This document shows, piece by piece, positions 26,455 through 35,527 of a DNA stretch of 64,000 bases. The stretch is from positions 3,328,001 through 3,392,000 of the forward strand of contig NZ_CP152003.1 in the NCBI RefSeq assembly GCF_038595065.1, written 5' to 3'. The notes below the pieces were generated by a model. It did not search any database. It saw only the letters and a program-made list of their open reading frames with translations, and had not been told where the DNA came from. Made by a program: the position numbers and the translations under genes. How positions within the stretch are numbered: the stretch's first letter is position 1; the number at the start of each line of letters is the position of its first letter. This DNA comes from Sutcliffiella sp. FSL R7-0096. GTDB taxonomy: Bacteria > Bacillota > Bacilli > Bacillales > Bacillaceae_I.

Positions 26455-28230
26455 TTGCGTCATAAACTACCTATTTTTCTTACTGCACTATTATTATTTA
26501 CTACCATCTTTTCCTTCATGGATGCTTCACCAGCAGAGGCCAATAGGACTGTCGTGGTTGCGACAGATGTATTGAATGTCCGTGAAACCCCCGACGCGGA
26601 CGGGGTTATCATTTCAAAAGTCCAAAGAGGAGAATCCTATCCTGTTGTGGACAGCCAAGGGGAATGGCTGAAGATACAAGTATCTTCGACCAAGGCCGGA
26701 TGGGTTGCCTCATTCCTTGTAACAGAAAGCAGCCAAGGAGCCCGTTCTACCGCTTCAAGGGCGGCAAGTGATGCCACCGTACAAGTCCTGACAGACGATC
26801 TGAGAATGAGGTCAGGTCCCGGTACTAATTTTTCCGTGGTCGGCTATCTCCATTCTTCCGCTTCAACTGTCCAATATCTTGAAGAAAATGAAAACTGGGT
26901 AAAGGTTCATTTTGACGGTGTGGAAGGATGGGTCGCCAAAGAATACGTTACCATCCTGGCCAAAAAGAAAGAAGAAACTGCCGAACAGCCTGAGGAGCCA
27001 GCGGAAGATGCCAATGGGCAGGTTGCCATCATTACAACAGACGGACTGAACATCCGAAGTGAGCCTTCCACCCAAAGTGAGGTGCTGGGTTCCTTATCTA
27101 ATGGACAACAGGTGGATGTATTGGCAATTCGTGGAGATTGGTTGAACATTTCTTATAATGGCACAGTAGGGTGGATTCACAGGGATTATGCAACGATTGG
27201 AACATCTAGTTCTGGAGGCCAAGGAGGGAAGACACCTAAAACTGGTGCAACCATCAAGGTGTCCGGACTGAATGTGCGAAGTGAACCATCACTTAATGGA
27301 AAAGTATTGGAGCAGCTTTCGCAAGGAACTGCAGTAACGATTATCAACGAAAAAAACAATTGGTGTGAAATTGAATACGGCAACGGGGAAACAGGCTGGA
27401 TCGCAGGCTGGTTTCTGGAGCGAAGCGGCGTTTCTAATCCTGTTCCTTCCACAAGCAATGAAGGGACAATCGTGATCGTTGACGATGGCACCAATATTCG
27501 AAATGCGCCTTCCACTAATGCCAACGTAGTTCTGCGGGCAAATGAAGGGGAGGAATTTTCGATTGTCGGCGTAGAAGACAACTGGTATAAAATAAAGCTA
27601 AAAGATGGCTCAGAAGCATATGTTGCCGGTTGGATTGTCGCCACAAAAGGAAGCACGCCTAATATTGCTAGGGCTGGTGCAGAACAATACCTGTCAAGCA
27701 AGGTGATTGTAATCGATCCTGGGCATGGCGGCAGAGATGTTGGAGCGATAGGTGTACAAGGAACACTAGAGAAGGATTTAACGCTTAGAACCTCCTTGCT
27801 GTTGCAGGATAAGTTAAGAGCTGCCGGAGCGACCGTGTACATGACAAGGCAGCACGACACATCCGTCCCACTTCTGGCAAGGCCTCAAATGGCCAATTAT
27901 CATCGTGCAGATGCTTTTATCAGCGTGCATTATGATAGCATCGATGATAGTAGCGTCACAGGCACCACCACCTTCTACTATAGTCATTCCGATAAAACGC
28001 TCGCGGACAGTGTGCATTCTTCTCTCATCCAGTTTACGAACCTGCGTGACCGTAGCGTTCGCCAGGAGAACTACCTGGTATTGAGAGAAAGCATGCAACC
28101 CTCCTTGCTTTTGGAATTAGGTTATATTAGCAACCGTGGAGAGGAATTAACGGTAATCTCCGGGGATTTTCAAGAGAGAGCTTCCACTGCCATCTACCAG
28201 GGATTGGCACAATATTTTAGGGGGAACTGA
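26455..28230 (+). CDS. yrvJ: N-acetylmuramoyl-L-alanine amidase with five SH3b domains (YrvJ-like)
   Basis: A 591-residue secreted cell-wall hydrolase. Residues 1-29 form a signal peptide. Five bacterial SH3 domains follow, starting near residues 33, 108, 190, 265 and 338, each with a VLNVR/LNIRSEPS-type motif. An Amidase_3 domain at 416-590 has zinc ligands H424 (DPGHGG), E439 (LEKD) and H492 (SVHYDS) and catalytic E554 (LLLELGYISN). It cuts the MurNAc-L-Ala bond in peptidoglycan. The start is TTG 26455 behind AAGGAGG. Position next to hisS matches yrvJ. Confidence 0.92.
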   Translation: MRHKLPIFLTALLLFTTIFSFMDASPAEANRTVVVATDVLNVRETPDADGVIISKVQRGESYPVVDSQGEWLKIQVSSTKAGWVASFLVTESSQGARSTASRAASDATVQVLTDDLRMRSGPGTNFSVVGYLHSSASTVQYLEENENWVKVHFDGVEGWVAKEYVTILAKKKEETAEQPEEPAEDANGQVAIITTDGLNIRSEPSTQSEVLGSLSNGQQVDVLAIRGDWLNISYNGTVGWIHRDYATIGTSSSGGQGGKTPKTGATIKVSGLNVRSEPSLNGKVLEQLSQGTAVTIINEKNNWCEIEYGNGETGWIAGWFLERSGVSNPVPSTSNEGTIVIVDDGTNIRNAPSTNANVVLRANEGEEFSIVGVEDNWYKIKLKDGSEAYVAGWIVATKGSTPNIARAGAEQYLSSKVIVIDPGHGGRDVGAIGVQGTLEKDLTLRTSLLLQDKLRAAGATVYMTRQHDTSVPLLARPQMANYHRADAFISVHYDSIDDSSVTGTTTFYYSHSDKTLADSVHSSLIQFTNLRDRSVRQENYLVLRESMQPSLLLELGYISNRGEELTVISGDFQERASTAIYQGLAQYFRGN

Positions 28231-28232
28231 TT

Positions 28233-28259
28233 AAGAGGACCTATTTGAGGTCCTCTCAG
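28233..28259 (+). terminator. Terminator after the amidase gene (first copy)
   Basis: AGAGGACCT, ATTTG, AGGTCCTCT form a strong stem right after the stop codon, but with no clear T-run. A near-identical hairpin with a T-run lies at 28470-28497, on the far side of a dispersed repeat. Confidence 0.65.
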
Positions 28260-28302
28260 TGTGTAGACAAAGTATAATCTAAAAGAAATATGTAATAACC
28301 AT

Positions 28303-28426
28303 GTTGATCGTAGTGGAAGGCGCGTAGACTCCAGCGGGAGGAAGGGACAGGTAAGACCCCGCAACGGAGTGAGGAGACTTACGGGCCGCCCTGTAGATAA
28401 GCGAAGCTCCTGGAACGAAGATCAAC
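28303..28426. repeat. Dispersed ~124 bp repeat, copy 4
   Basis: Ends are GTTGATCGTAGTGGAAGGCG and GGAACGAAGATCAAC, matching copy 2 in the same orientation. The interior carries GGACAGGTAAGACCCCGC and GGAGTGAGGAGAC. It is flanked by two near-identical terminator hairpins in the gap between the convergent amidase and dtd genes. Confidence 0.85.
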
Positions 28427-28469
28427 AAGAAAATGCAACACTAAAGATGATTAGAACTTGTCAACAGTC

Positions 28470-28499
28470 TGAGAGGACCTATCTGAGGTCCTCTTTTGT
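28470..28499. terminator. Terminator hairpin (second copy)
   Basis: GAGAGGACCT, ATCTG, AGGTCCTCTTTTG, almost identical to the hairpin at 28233-28259 and better formed, with a T-tract. Confidence 0.75.
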
Positions 28500-28520
28500 T
28501 GTTAATGGCAGTCGGAAATT

Positions 28521-28600
28521 GGTTATTGTGACAATTTAGTTGGTTATTGTGACTTTTGAGGAGGTTATTGTGACTTTTCCAGCCATTATTGTGACAATGG
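28521..28600. repeat. Four tandem 21-bp units with TTATTGTGAC
   Basis: TTATTGTGAC recurs at 28523, 28544, 28565 and 28586, exactly 21 bp apart. The first and last units extend to the perfect palindrome ATTGTGACAAT (28525-28535 and 28588-28598). The array lies in the convergent gap between the amidase gene and dtd. Minus-strand ORFs over it encode heptad-like SHNNLLK repeats and are not credible genes. Confidence 0.85.
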
Positions 28601-28725
28601 TACAATTTGACCACCAAGAGAAGACTCCCCCCACACCCACATACAGAAACACCCCACAATTTCCCACAAAAAAAGCCGGCCACACACCTCCAGATAAAGG
28701 CGTGCAACCAGCTTCACAAATCAAA

Positions 28726-29166
28726 TCATTTACTCTCCACAATCAACGTCACCGGTCCATCATTTACAAAATCCACGTCCATCATCGCACCGAACTGGCC
28801 GGTTTCCACTGTCACGCCTTTATTGCGCAACGCTTCGTTAAACGCTTCATAGATGGTTTCTGCATGGTCTGGCTTGGCTGCCTCCATGAAGTTGGGACGG
28901 CGCCCTTTGCGGCAGTCTCCATATAAGGTGAACTGGGATACGGAAAGGACCTGCCCATCCACATCCAGCAAGGACAGATTCATCTTGTCTTGATCATCCT
29001 CGAAAATACGCAGGTTGGCCACCTTTTCGGCAACATAGGCTGCATCTTCAGGGGAATCCTCATGTGTAACGCCAACGAGAAGCATCAATCCACGATCGAT
29101 TTTCCCGACGACCTCACCACCGACACGAACTTCTGCTTTTTTCGCTCTCTGTAAAACCACTCTCAT
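28726..29166 (-). CDS. dtd: D-aminoacyl-tRNA deacylase
   Basis: A 146-residue homodimeric proofreading enzyme that hydrolyses D-aminoacyl-tRNA (D-Tyr, D-Asp and glycine mischarges). The conserved SQFTLYGDC (SQxxL active-site motif) and the C-terminal [17 protein letters not shown] (the cross-subunit Gly-Pro region is NDGPVT) are both visible. It lies 15 bp after relA and is probably cotranscribed, as in B. subtilis (yrvI). Confidence 0.95.
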   Translation of the reverse strand: MRVVLQRAKKAEVRVGGEVVGKIDRGLMLLVGVTHEDSPEDAAYVAEKVANLRIFEDDQDKMNLSLLDVDGQVLSVSQFTLYGDCRKGRRPNFMEAAKPDHAETIYEAFNEALRNKGVTVETGQFGAMMDVDFVNDGPVTLIVESK

Positions 29167-29181
29167 ATCAATAAACCTCTC

Positions 29182-31380
29182 TTACTGCATTATTCGACGA
29201 ACCGCATAAATATCGGAAATCTGTTTGATCCGATCCACCACTTTTTGAAGATGGTTGATATTATGAATGGCAATGGCCATATGGATGGTCGCCATCTTGT
29301 TCCGGTCCGAACGGCCTGACACCGCGGTAATATCGGTTTTCGTCTCATTTACAGCCTGTAGCACCTCATTCAATAATCCGCGGCGGTCGTAACCTGTAAT
29401 TTCAATTTCTACGTTGTATTCGCGATTATCTTTAACATCACTTTCCCAGTCTACATCAATGAGGCGGTCGTTTGTCCCCTCTGCTTCCACGTTCGCACAG
29501 TCAGCACGGTGGACGGAAACGCCACGGCCTCTTGTGATGAAGCCAACGATGTCATCTCCTGGAACAGGATTACAGCACTTTGAAAGTCGGACAAGCAAGC
29601 TGTCGATTCCTTGAACGACGACACCTGCGTCTTTTCTCTTCTTTACCGGCGCTGTTTTCTTCTTCTCGGCATTTTCGGTAATATCTGTAATCTGTTGTTC
29701 CTTGTCACGCTGTCGTCGCTGTTTTTCTGTCAGACGGTTTGCCACTTGAAGAGCGGTGATTCCGTTATACCCAACTGCAGCAAACATGTCTTCCGCCGAC
29801 ATGAAGTTGAATTTTTCCGAAACGCGGTTGATATTTTCGGCATTCAGGATTTCCTTCAGATCAAAGTCCATTCCTTTGATTTCTTTTTCAACTAAATCGC
29901 GGCCCTTTTCTACATTTTCTTCACGGCGTTGCTTTTTGAAAAACTGTCGGATCCTGTTTTTGGCCTGGGAGGTTTGTGCAAGCTTCAACCAGTCCTGACT
30001 CGGTCCATAGGAATGCTTGGACGTCAGGATTTCGATGATGTCCCCTGTTTTTAATTTATAATCCAGGGTCACCATTTTACCATTCACTTTCGCACCTATT
30101 GTTTTATTCCCGATTTCCGAATGAATACGATAGGAAAAGTCGATTGGTACAGATCCGGAAGGAAGTTCGATGACATCCCCTTTAGGTGTAAATACAAAAA
30201 CCATATCCGAGAATAGATCAATTTTCAGTGATTCCATGAATTCTTCCGCATTGGTAGCGTCATTTTGCCACTCCAAGATTTCACGGAACCATGTTAACTT
30301 CTCTTCAAAGGAAGCGCGGTCATCAGCTTCTTTGTCTTCTTTGTACGCCCAGTGCGCAGCAATCCCGTACTCTGCGATCTGATGCATATCGCTTGTGCGG
30401 ATCTGCACTTCTAACGGGTCTCCCTTTGGTCCGATCACAGTTGTATGCAGGGACTGGTACATATTAGGCTTTGGCATGGCAATATAATCTTTGAAGCGGC
30501 CAGGCATCGGTTTCCAACATGTATGGATGATTCCAAGAACCGCATAACAGTCTTTGATACTGTTAACGATGATGCGCACGGCTAATAAATCGTAAATTTC
30601 GCTAAACTGCTTGTTTTGTTTAGCCATTTTACGATAGATACTATAAATATGCTTCGGACGTCCAGACAGCTCTGCGGTGATTTCCACTTCTTCTAGACGG
30701 TCGTTTACTTCATTCATTACTTCGGAAATATATTGCTCGCGTTCTGCACGTTTTCGTTTCATCAGGTTGACGATACGGTAATATTGCTGTGGATTTAAAT
30801 ATCTTAAAGCAGTATCCTCTAGCTCCCACTTGATTTTACTGATCCCCAAACGGTGGGCAAGTGGTGCAAATATTTCAAGGGTTTCGTTAGAGATACGGCG
30901 TTGCTTTTCTTGTGGAAGATGCTTCAAGGTCCTCATATTATGAAGACGGTCAGCAAGTTTGATCAAAATGACACGGATATCCTGAGCCATTGCCACGAAC
31001 ATTTTACGGTGATTTTCCGCTTGTTGTTCCTCTTGGGACTTATACTTGATTTTACCAAGCTTTGTTACACCGTCCACAAGCATTGCCACTTCGGCATTGA
31101 AGGCTTCCTTGATCTCTTCAAGAGAAACGGACGTATCCTCTACAACATCATGAAGAAACCCAGCCGCAATGGTGGATGGATCTAGATCAAGGTCCACAAG
31201 GATTCCTGCGACCTGTATTGGATGTATGATATAAGGCTCACCGGATTTTCGATATTGTTCTGCATGAGCGTTTTTGGCAAACTCATACGCTCTTTCCAAA
31301 AAGGCGATGTCCTCATCCTTTAGATAGCGCCTTGCATTATCTATCACCTGGTCTGCAGTTAATACTTGCTCATTTGCCAT
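29182..31380 (-). CDS. relA: Bifunctional (p)ppGpp synthetase/hydrolase RelA/Rel
   Basis: A 732-residue stringent-response enzyme. The HD hydrolase domain has FLHDVVEDT (H77-D78) and LADRLHNMRTL. The synthetase domain has YIAMPKPNMYQSLHTTVIGP and EVQIRTSDMHQIAEYGIAAH. TGS (~395-455) and a C-terminal ACT domain (EIEITGYDRRGLLNEVLQAV) follow. The start is ATG 31378-31380 preceded by AAAGGTG. A longer frame to 31494 reads into a dispersed repeat and is not real. Confidence 0.95.
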   Translation of the reverse strand: MANEQVLTADQVIDNARRYLKDEDIAFLERAYEFAKNAHAEQYRKSGEPYIIHPIQVAGILVDLDLDPSTIAAGFLHDVVEDTSVSLEEIKEAFNAEVAMLVDGVTKLGKIKYKSQEEQQAENHRKMFVAMAQDIRVILIKLADRLHNMRTLKHLPQEKQRRISNETLEIFAPLAHRLGISKIKWELEDTALRYLNPQQYYRIVNLMKRKRAEREQYISEVMNEVNDRLEEVEITAELSGRPKHIYSIYRKMAKQNKQFSEIYDLLAVRIIVNSIKDCYAVLGIIHTCWKPMPGRFKDYIAMPKPNMYQSLHTTVIGPKGDPLEVQIRTSDMHQIAEYGIAAHWAYKEDKEADDRASFEEKLTWFREILEWQNDATNAEEFMESLKIDLFSDMVFVFTPKGDVIELPSGSVPIDFSYRIHSEIGNKTIGAKVNGKMVTLDYKLKTGDIIEILTSKHSYGPSQDWLKLAQTSQAKNRIRQFFKKQRREENVEKGRDLVEKEIKGMDFDLKEILNAENINRVSEKFNFMSAEDMFAAVGYNGITALQVANRLTEKQRRQRDKEQQITDITENAEKKKTAPVKKRKDAGVVVQGIDSLLVRLSKCCNPVPGDDIVGFITRGRGVSVHRADCANVEAEGTNDRLIDVDWESDVKDNREYNVEIEITGYDRRGLLNEVLQAVNETKTDITAVSGRSDRNKMATIHMAIAIHNINHLQKVVDRIKQISDIYAVRRIMQ

Positions 31381-31424
31381 ATTTCTACTCACCTTTTTGA
31401 CTTCTTTTTTTATTTGGCTCTGTT

Positions 31425-31550
31425 TAACACCGCCGTTGATTTCCGCAACGGGCTTCGCTTGCCGCGGGGCGCTTGCGGAGCCTCCCCTAAGCACTACCTC
31501 CCGAGGGAGTCTACGCCCTCTGCTTCAATCAACAGCTATAAAACTCGTTG
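31425..31550. repeat. Dispersed repeat, copy 5
   Basis: CGCCGTTGATTTCCGCAACG on the left and TTCAATCAACAGC on the right mark the ends; the right end continues CTATAAAACTCGTTGA as in copy 1 (CTATAAAACTCTTTGA). It lies just upstream of relA and has produced a false N-terminal extension in that reading frame. Confidence 0.8.
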
Positions 31551-31839
31551 AGCATCTTTAACAGAGTGATTTATCAAAAAAACTATTAAAAAACGCATGC
31601 GCTATGGTAGTCTTGTTAATTTTATCATTATGGTCAAGATTCTTTCGTTCTTTACTTGGATATAACAAATAAGTATATTGTTTTTATTATCGTGAAATTT
31701 TATGTAGATGTAAAGAGATTATGAGGGAAAAATAAAGATTTGTCGACAGATTTTTCAGGAATTAGTGTAAAAAAAATACTTTTCTAAAAAAAGAAGCCTT
31801 TTCACCTATTATTTCATCATATTGATTATACCAAAAGAA

Positions 31840-32021
31840 GGTTTTCGTAAACTTTGTTGTTTTTCGTACTATTGAATCAACCGTTATATTCATTACTGTC
31901 GTGCTCTTTTCCCTGTGGTACTGAAAATCACTACCTGCATATTATCGGTAAGTAGGCAGTAAAAATTCCATTTGCCGACTTTTTACTGGTAATAGCAACA
32001 ATCCTTGAGAAAAGAGCCTAC
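31840..32021 (+). repeat. Nested-palindrome element, copy B
   Basis: The left block TTTTCGTAAACTTTGTTG is followed by ACTGTCGTGCTCTTTTCC (31895). A stem formed by GTAAAAATTCC and GACTTTTTAC comes next, then AATAGCAACAATCC and the terminal GAAAAGAGCCTAC. It is in the same orientation as copy A and fills much of the apt-relA spacer. Between the end of apt and relA (31381-32105) I see only this element and dispersed repeat copy 5. Confidence 0.85.
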
Positions 32022-32062
32022 CAAAAAATAGTACTGGGTATTTTTCATCCATATATACAAAA

Positions 32063-32093
32063 GAACCAGAGCAATCACGTTGCTCTAGTTCTT
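32063..32093 (-). terminator. Terminator after apt
   Basis: AACTAGAGCAAC, a short loop and GTTGCTCT-type arm with TTCTTTTG on the minus strand, just past the apt stop codon. Confidence 0.7.
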
Positions 32094-32105
32094 TTCGTTA
32101 CTTCC

Positions 32106-32618
32106 TTAGTACTTCATCAATGTGAGGATATCAAATCCGTCCAACTTGTCACGGCCATCCAGGTAGGATAACTCAATGAGGAAGGCGATTCCTGCAACCA
32201 CTCCTCCAAGCTCTTCTACAAGCTTGATTGTCGCTTCAATCGTTCCGCCTGTCGCAAGAAGGTCGTCCGTGATCAATACACGTTGTCCTGGTTTGATTGC
32301 ATCCTTATGGATGGTCAGTACATCTTTCCCGTACTCCAATCCGTATTCCACACGTGCTACTTCACGTGGAAGTTTTCCTTCTTTACGAACCGGCGCAAAA
32401 CCAACTCCAAGAGAATACGCAACCGGACAACCGATGATAAATCCACGTGCTTCCGGTCCAACAATTAAATCTACTTCTTTATCACGAGCATATTCAACGA
32501 TTTGGTCTGTTGCATAACGGTATGCATCGCCATTATCCATCAACGTTGTTATATCCTTGAACTGAATTCCAGGTTTTGGCCAATCAGGAACGATTGTTAC
32601 GAATTTCTTTAAATCCAT
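32106..32618 (-). CDS. apt: Adenine phosphoribosyltransferase
   Basis: A 170-residue purine salvage enzyme turning adenine and PRPP into AMP. The PRPP loop [13 protein letters not shown] is near residues 114-126 and [20 protein letters not shown] carries the adenine-binding region. It lies 14 bp behind recJ. The terminator after it separates it from relA here. Confidence 0.96.
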   Translation of the reverse strand: MDLKKFVTIVPDWPKPGIQFKDITTLMDNGDAYRYATDQIVEYARDKEVDLIVGPEARGFIIGCPVAYSLGVGFAPVRKEGKLPREVARVEYGLEYGKDVLTIHKDAIKPGQRVLITDDLLATGGTIEATIKLVEELGGVVAGIAFLIELSYLDGRDKLDGFDILTLMKY

Positions 32619-32632
32619 CTTCTATTTTCCTC

Positions 32633-34978
32633 CTATGAATGAACAGTGCATTGCTTGGTTAGATGCTGATCAAACCACGCTTTCAATTGTTTATATGATG
32701 AATATAAAAACAAGTTTTCAAGCATCACTTGCTGTTGCTTTTTACGATAAGTGGGAGACTCTTCAAAGTCCCGTTTTTTCGCTGCATGGTTTAATGCGAT
32801 AAAACCCTTGTCTATTGTAACAAATTCTAAGTCAAAAAACACCTGTGATATAAAATCTACCGTTTCTTTTGACCATCCACGATGTTTGGCAATATCTTCA
32901 GCATGCTTGCTCAAATCAAACGACCCTTTTTTTGATAATAGGGCATAGAACCATTTGAAGTGCTCCCTTGTTGGGATGGTGGAGAAAAAATGATTCTCTT
33001 TTTGATAGAACGAGGCATAGATTCTCTCAGGCTCAGCTTTTTCCAACAGATTGGAAAGCAATGATTTCTCAGCCGGGATATCCAAAATGACTACGAACTT
33101 CCCGGTTATGTCCGGTGTGGTTTCTCCATTTATATGGGTGGCAAACGGACGAAGTTCCGCTTGGAGCATCACGTCATCCAACGTCCTTTCATTGAAATAT
33201 AGGATATGAAGTTTCTCTTTATCTATACCTGCTAATGTCTGGTTAAGCTGTTTAATAGAACGGATATCAAATAGCTGCCAATCTGTCACCCTGATATCCT
33301 TTAAAAATATCTGAGGCTTTCTAAAGTTATTCCATTCATTTATAGACAATTCCCCAAGCACATCAAGTGATGCTCCTGGAGAGACGTGATGATAGATTTC
33401 GCCGAAACCGAACCCCACACAATCTAGGGAGCTTCCTTCCTGTTCAATGACAAGTTTCAAGTGGTTGCTTTTATTGCCAATCTGGCGGATCTGCTGTGGA
33501 AGCACACCTTTGACGAGAACTTTAGGTTTCGGATTATTCACACCGAATGGTGAAAGCAGTTCCAATTGCTCAATCGTCTCGAGTGTAACCTCTTCCACCT
33601 TGCATTCCATATCCACTTCGGTGATTGGGGTATAATCCTCTTCCGTTAAGATAGCAGCCGCTTTTTGATTCATTCTTTGACGAAGCTCTTCTACATCCGC
33701 TATTTTTAATGTCATTCCGGCAGCCATTGGATGTCCACCAAAATGAGGGAGGATATCTCGGCATTCCGAAAGGTTTTCAAAGAGGTCAAACCCTATAATG
33801 GAACGTGCCGACCCCTTCGCCAGCCCTTTTTCCTCGTCAAGGCTCAGTACGATGGTCGGTCTGTAGAATCGGTCGACAAGGCGTGATGCCACAATACCGA
33901 TCACTCCTGCATTCCAGTTATTACCCTCTACGATAATAAAACTGTTTTCTTGTGGAGGATACTTCTCTTCTACCTGCTTGATTGCTTCTTCTGTAATCTG
34001 GGTGACAATCTGCTGTCGCTCTTTATTATACGTTTCCATTTCCTCGGCAAGCATTTTTGCTTCTTCTACATCATCCGTCATTAGAAGGTGCACAGCCGGA
34101 TCTGCATTGTCCAAGCGACCCACAGCATTGATTCTTGGGCCGATGGAAAATCCGACTGTCTCCTCTGTAATCGTATGCAGTTCCACTCCACATTTTTGCA
34201 GAAGTGCTTTTAGTCCTACTCTTGTCGTCTGCTTCATCTTTTTGATTCCTTTTGATGCAAGTAATCGATTTTCACCTACCAATGGTACAAGGTCGGCTAT
34301 AGTACCTATTGCAGCCACTTCCAATAGGTGCTCAGGATTTTTCCCTAAAAGCGCATGAGCAACTTTGTAAGCAACTCCCACTCCAGCAAGGTCATCAAAT
34401 GGATAGGTGCAGGTTTCCTTTTTCGGGTGGATGATAGCGTAAGCATCAGGTAGCACTGGTCCAGGTTCATGGTGGTCAGTGATAATAAGGTCGATGTTCA
34501 GCTCTTTTGCAATCTTTGCTTCATGTAGAGCTGATATCCCGGTATCAACCGTTATAATGACGGAATAACCGTTTTCCTTTGCCTGTCGGAAAGCATTTTC
34601 GTTTGGTCCGTATCCTTCTGTGAAGCGATTTGGAATATAAAAGTCAACGAGCGCCCCGATTTCACGAAGAGCAGTAACCATCACAGTCGTGCTGCTGACT
34701 CCATCGGCATCATAGTCCCCAAATACAAGGATCTTTTCGCTATCTTCCATTGCTTGGTTAACCCGTTGAACAAGTTTGTCCATATCCTCCATAAGAAAAG
34801 GGTCGTGAAAATCCTGGTCATCTGTATATAAAAATTCCTTTGCTGCGTCTATTGTGTCAAGCCCCCTGTTTACTAAAAGGGAAGCAATAAGTGGGGCAAT
34901 ATTCATTGATTCAATTAATTGTTCGACTTGTTCTCTCTTTGGTTCTTTCACATTCCATCTTGATTTAGAAGCTAACAA
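32633..34978 (-). CDS. recJ: Single-stranded-DNA-specific exonuclease RecJ
   Basis: A 781-residue 5'-3' exonuclease used in recombination and base-excision repair. DHH-domain motifs are visible: VFGDYDADGVSSTTVM, DLIITDHHEPGP, GVGVAYKVAHALL, and the DHHA1 GGHPMAAGMTL. It also has an OB fold and the long C-terminal domain of Firmicutes RecJ. The start is TTG 34976-34978, seven bases after GGGAGG; this gives MLASKSRW, which fits the family, while the ATG at 35032 adds unrelated residues. Confidence 0.94.
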   Translation of the reverse strand: MLASKSRWNVKEPKREQVEQLIESMNIAPLIASLLVNRGLDTIDAAKEFLYTDDQDFHDPFLMEDMDKLVQRVNQAMEDSEKILVFGDYDADGVSSTTVMVTALREIGALVDFYIPNRFTEGYGPNENAFRQAKENGYSVIITVDTGISALHEAKIAKELNIDLIITDHHEPGPVLPDAYAIIHPKKETCTYPFDDLAGVGVAYKVAHALLGKNPEHLLEVAAIGTIADLVPLVGENRLLASKGIKKMKQTTRVGLKALLQKCGVELHTITEETVGFSIGPRINAVGRLDNADPAVHLLMTDDVEEAKMLAEEMETYNKERQQIVTQITEEAIKQVEEKYPPQENSFIIVEGNNWNAGVIGIVASRLVDRFYRPTIVLSLDEEKGLAKGSARSIIGFDLFENLSECRDILPHFGGHPMAAGMTLKIADVEELRQRMNQKAAAILTEEDYTPITEVDMECKVEEVTLETIEQLELLSPFGVNNPKPKVLVKGVLPQQIRQIGNKSNHLKLVIEQEGSSLDCVGFGFGEIYHHVSPGASLDVLGELSINEWNNFRKPQIFLKDIRVTDWQLFDIRSIKQLNQTLAGIDKEKLHILYFNERTLDDVMLQAELRPFATHINGETTPDITGKFVVILDIPAEKSLLSNLLEKAEPERIYASFYQKENHFFSTIPTREHFKWFYALLSKKGSFDLSKHAEDIAKHRGWSKETVDFISQVFFDLEFVTIDKGFIALNHAAKKRDFEESPTYRKKQQQVMLENLFLYSSYKQLKAWFDQHLTKQCTVHS

Positions 34979-35053
34979 ACTAATTCCTCCCTTAGCTTTC
35001 CTAATTATACTAGAGACTGATTGTAGCTTCAATAAAGTTTAAAATAACCCACA

Positions 35054-35117
35054 GGTACCTGACCCCTAAAACAGATACTCTAAATTCATAAAATTCACTT
35101 TGCAGGGGTCTGGTACC
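35054..35117. repeat. Inverted pair GGTACCTGACCCCT / AGGGGTCTGGTACC
   Basis: Two 14-base arms at 35054-35067 and 35104-35117 can pair over a ~36-base loop. The core relates to the GGGGTCAGACCCC palindromes at 25.4 and 62.2 kb. It lies between recJ and the LapA gene. Confidence 0.7.
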
Positions 35118-35156
35118 GCACTAAGATCTGGACCGCAAAAAGTGGTTTCGTACCGT

Positions 35157-35194
35157 AAAAAAAAAAAAAAAACAGGCCCATCACCTGGACCTGC
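35157..35194 (-). terminator. Terminator after the LapA-like gene, with a 16-T run
   Basis: On the minus strand CAGGTCC, AGGTGAT and GGGCCTG form a stem that overlaps the end of the LapA gene and runs into 16 consecutive T residues (35157-35172). Confidence 0.85.
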
Positions 35195-35504
35195 GTCTCT
35201 CTCCTACCGTTTCATTTTTACTCTCAATAGCTTCTGTTTCCTTTGCTTCTGCTGTCTTTTTTGTTGTTTCACCTGCATGCTGCTTATGTTGCAGCCTCCG
35301 CTTCACCATGATCACCTGGTAGATTCCAATGGATCCGGCAATCACGATTCCCATCAGTGTGGAAAATAAAATCACGAGTACCAAGGGCCATTCGGCTGTA
35401 CCAAAAAGGAAATTCACTTCAACAGGAGCTACATTAAGCACGGCGAAAATGGCCACCACAATCGTGAACAACACTCCTGCCAGTAAATACCATTGAGTTT
35501 TCAT
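35181..35504 (-). CDS. LapA family membrane protein (YrvD-like)
   Basis: A 107-residue protein with two transmembrane segments (WYLLAGVLFTIVVAIFAVLN at 5-24 and WPLVLVILFSTLMGIVIAGS near 39-58) separated by the NVAPVEVNFLFG motif typical of the LapA/DUF1049 family. The C-terminal ~40 residues are charged and cytosolic. In enterics LapA works in lipopolysaccharide assembly; in Bacillus the role is unknown. It follows the cation transporter gene by 23 bp and probably shares its transcript. Confidence 0.82.
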   Translation of the reverse strand: MKTQWYLLAGVLFTIVVAIFAVLNVAPVEVNFLFGTAEWPLVLVILFSTLMGIVIAGSIGIYQVIMVKRRLQHKQHAGETTKKTAEAKETEAIESKNETVGERRRSR

Positions 35505-35527
35505 GTTCCTCCCCCCTCTACTTCTTA

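Noticed and set aside
28441-28707. Minus-strand ORF with heptad-like SHNNLLK repeats
   Set aside because: The repeat peptide is a by-product of the 21-bp DNA array; no binding site, odd composition and no family resemblance.
31381-31494. N-terminal extension of relA by 38 residues
   Set aside because: The extra sequence reads into a dispersed repeat; the ATG at 31380 has its own binding site and matches the family start.
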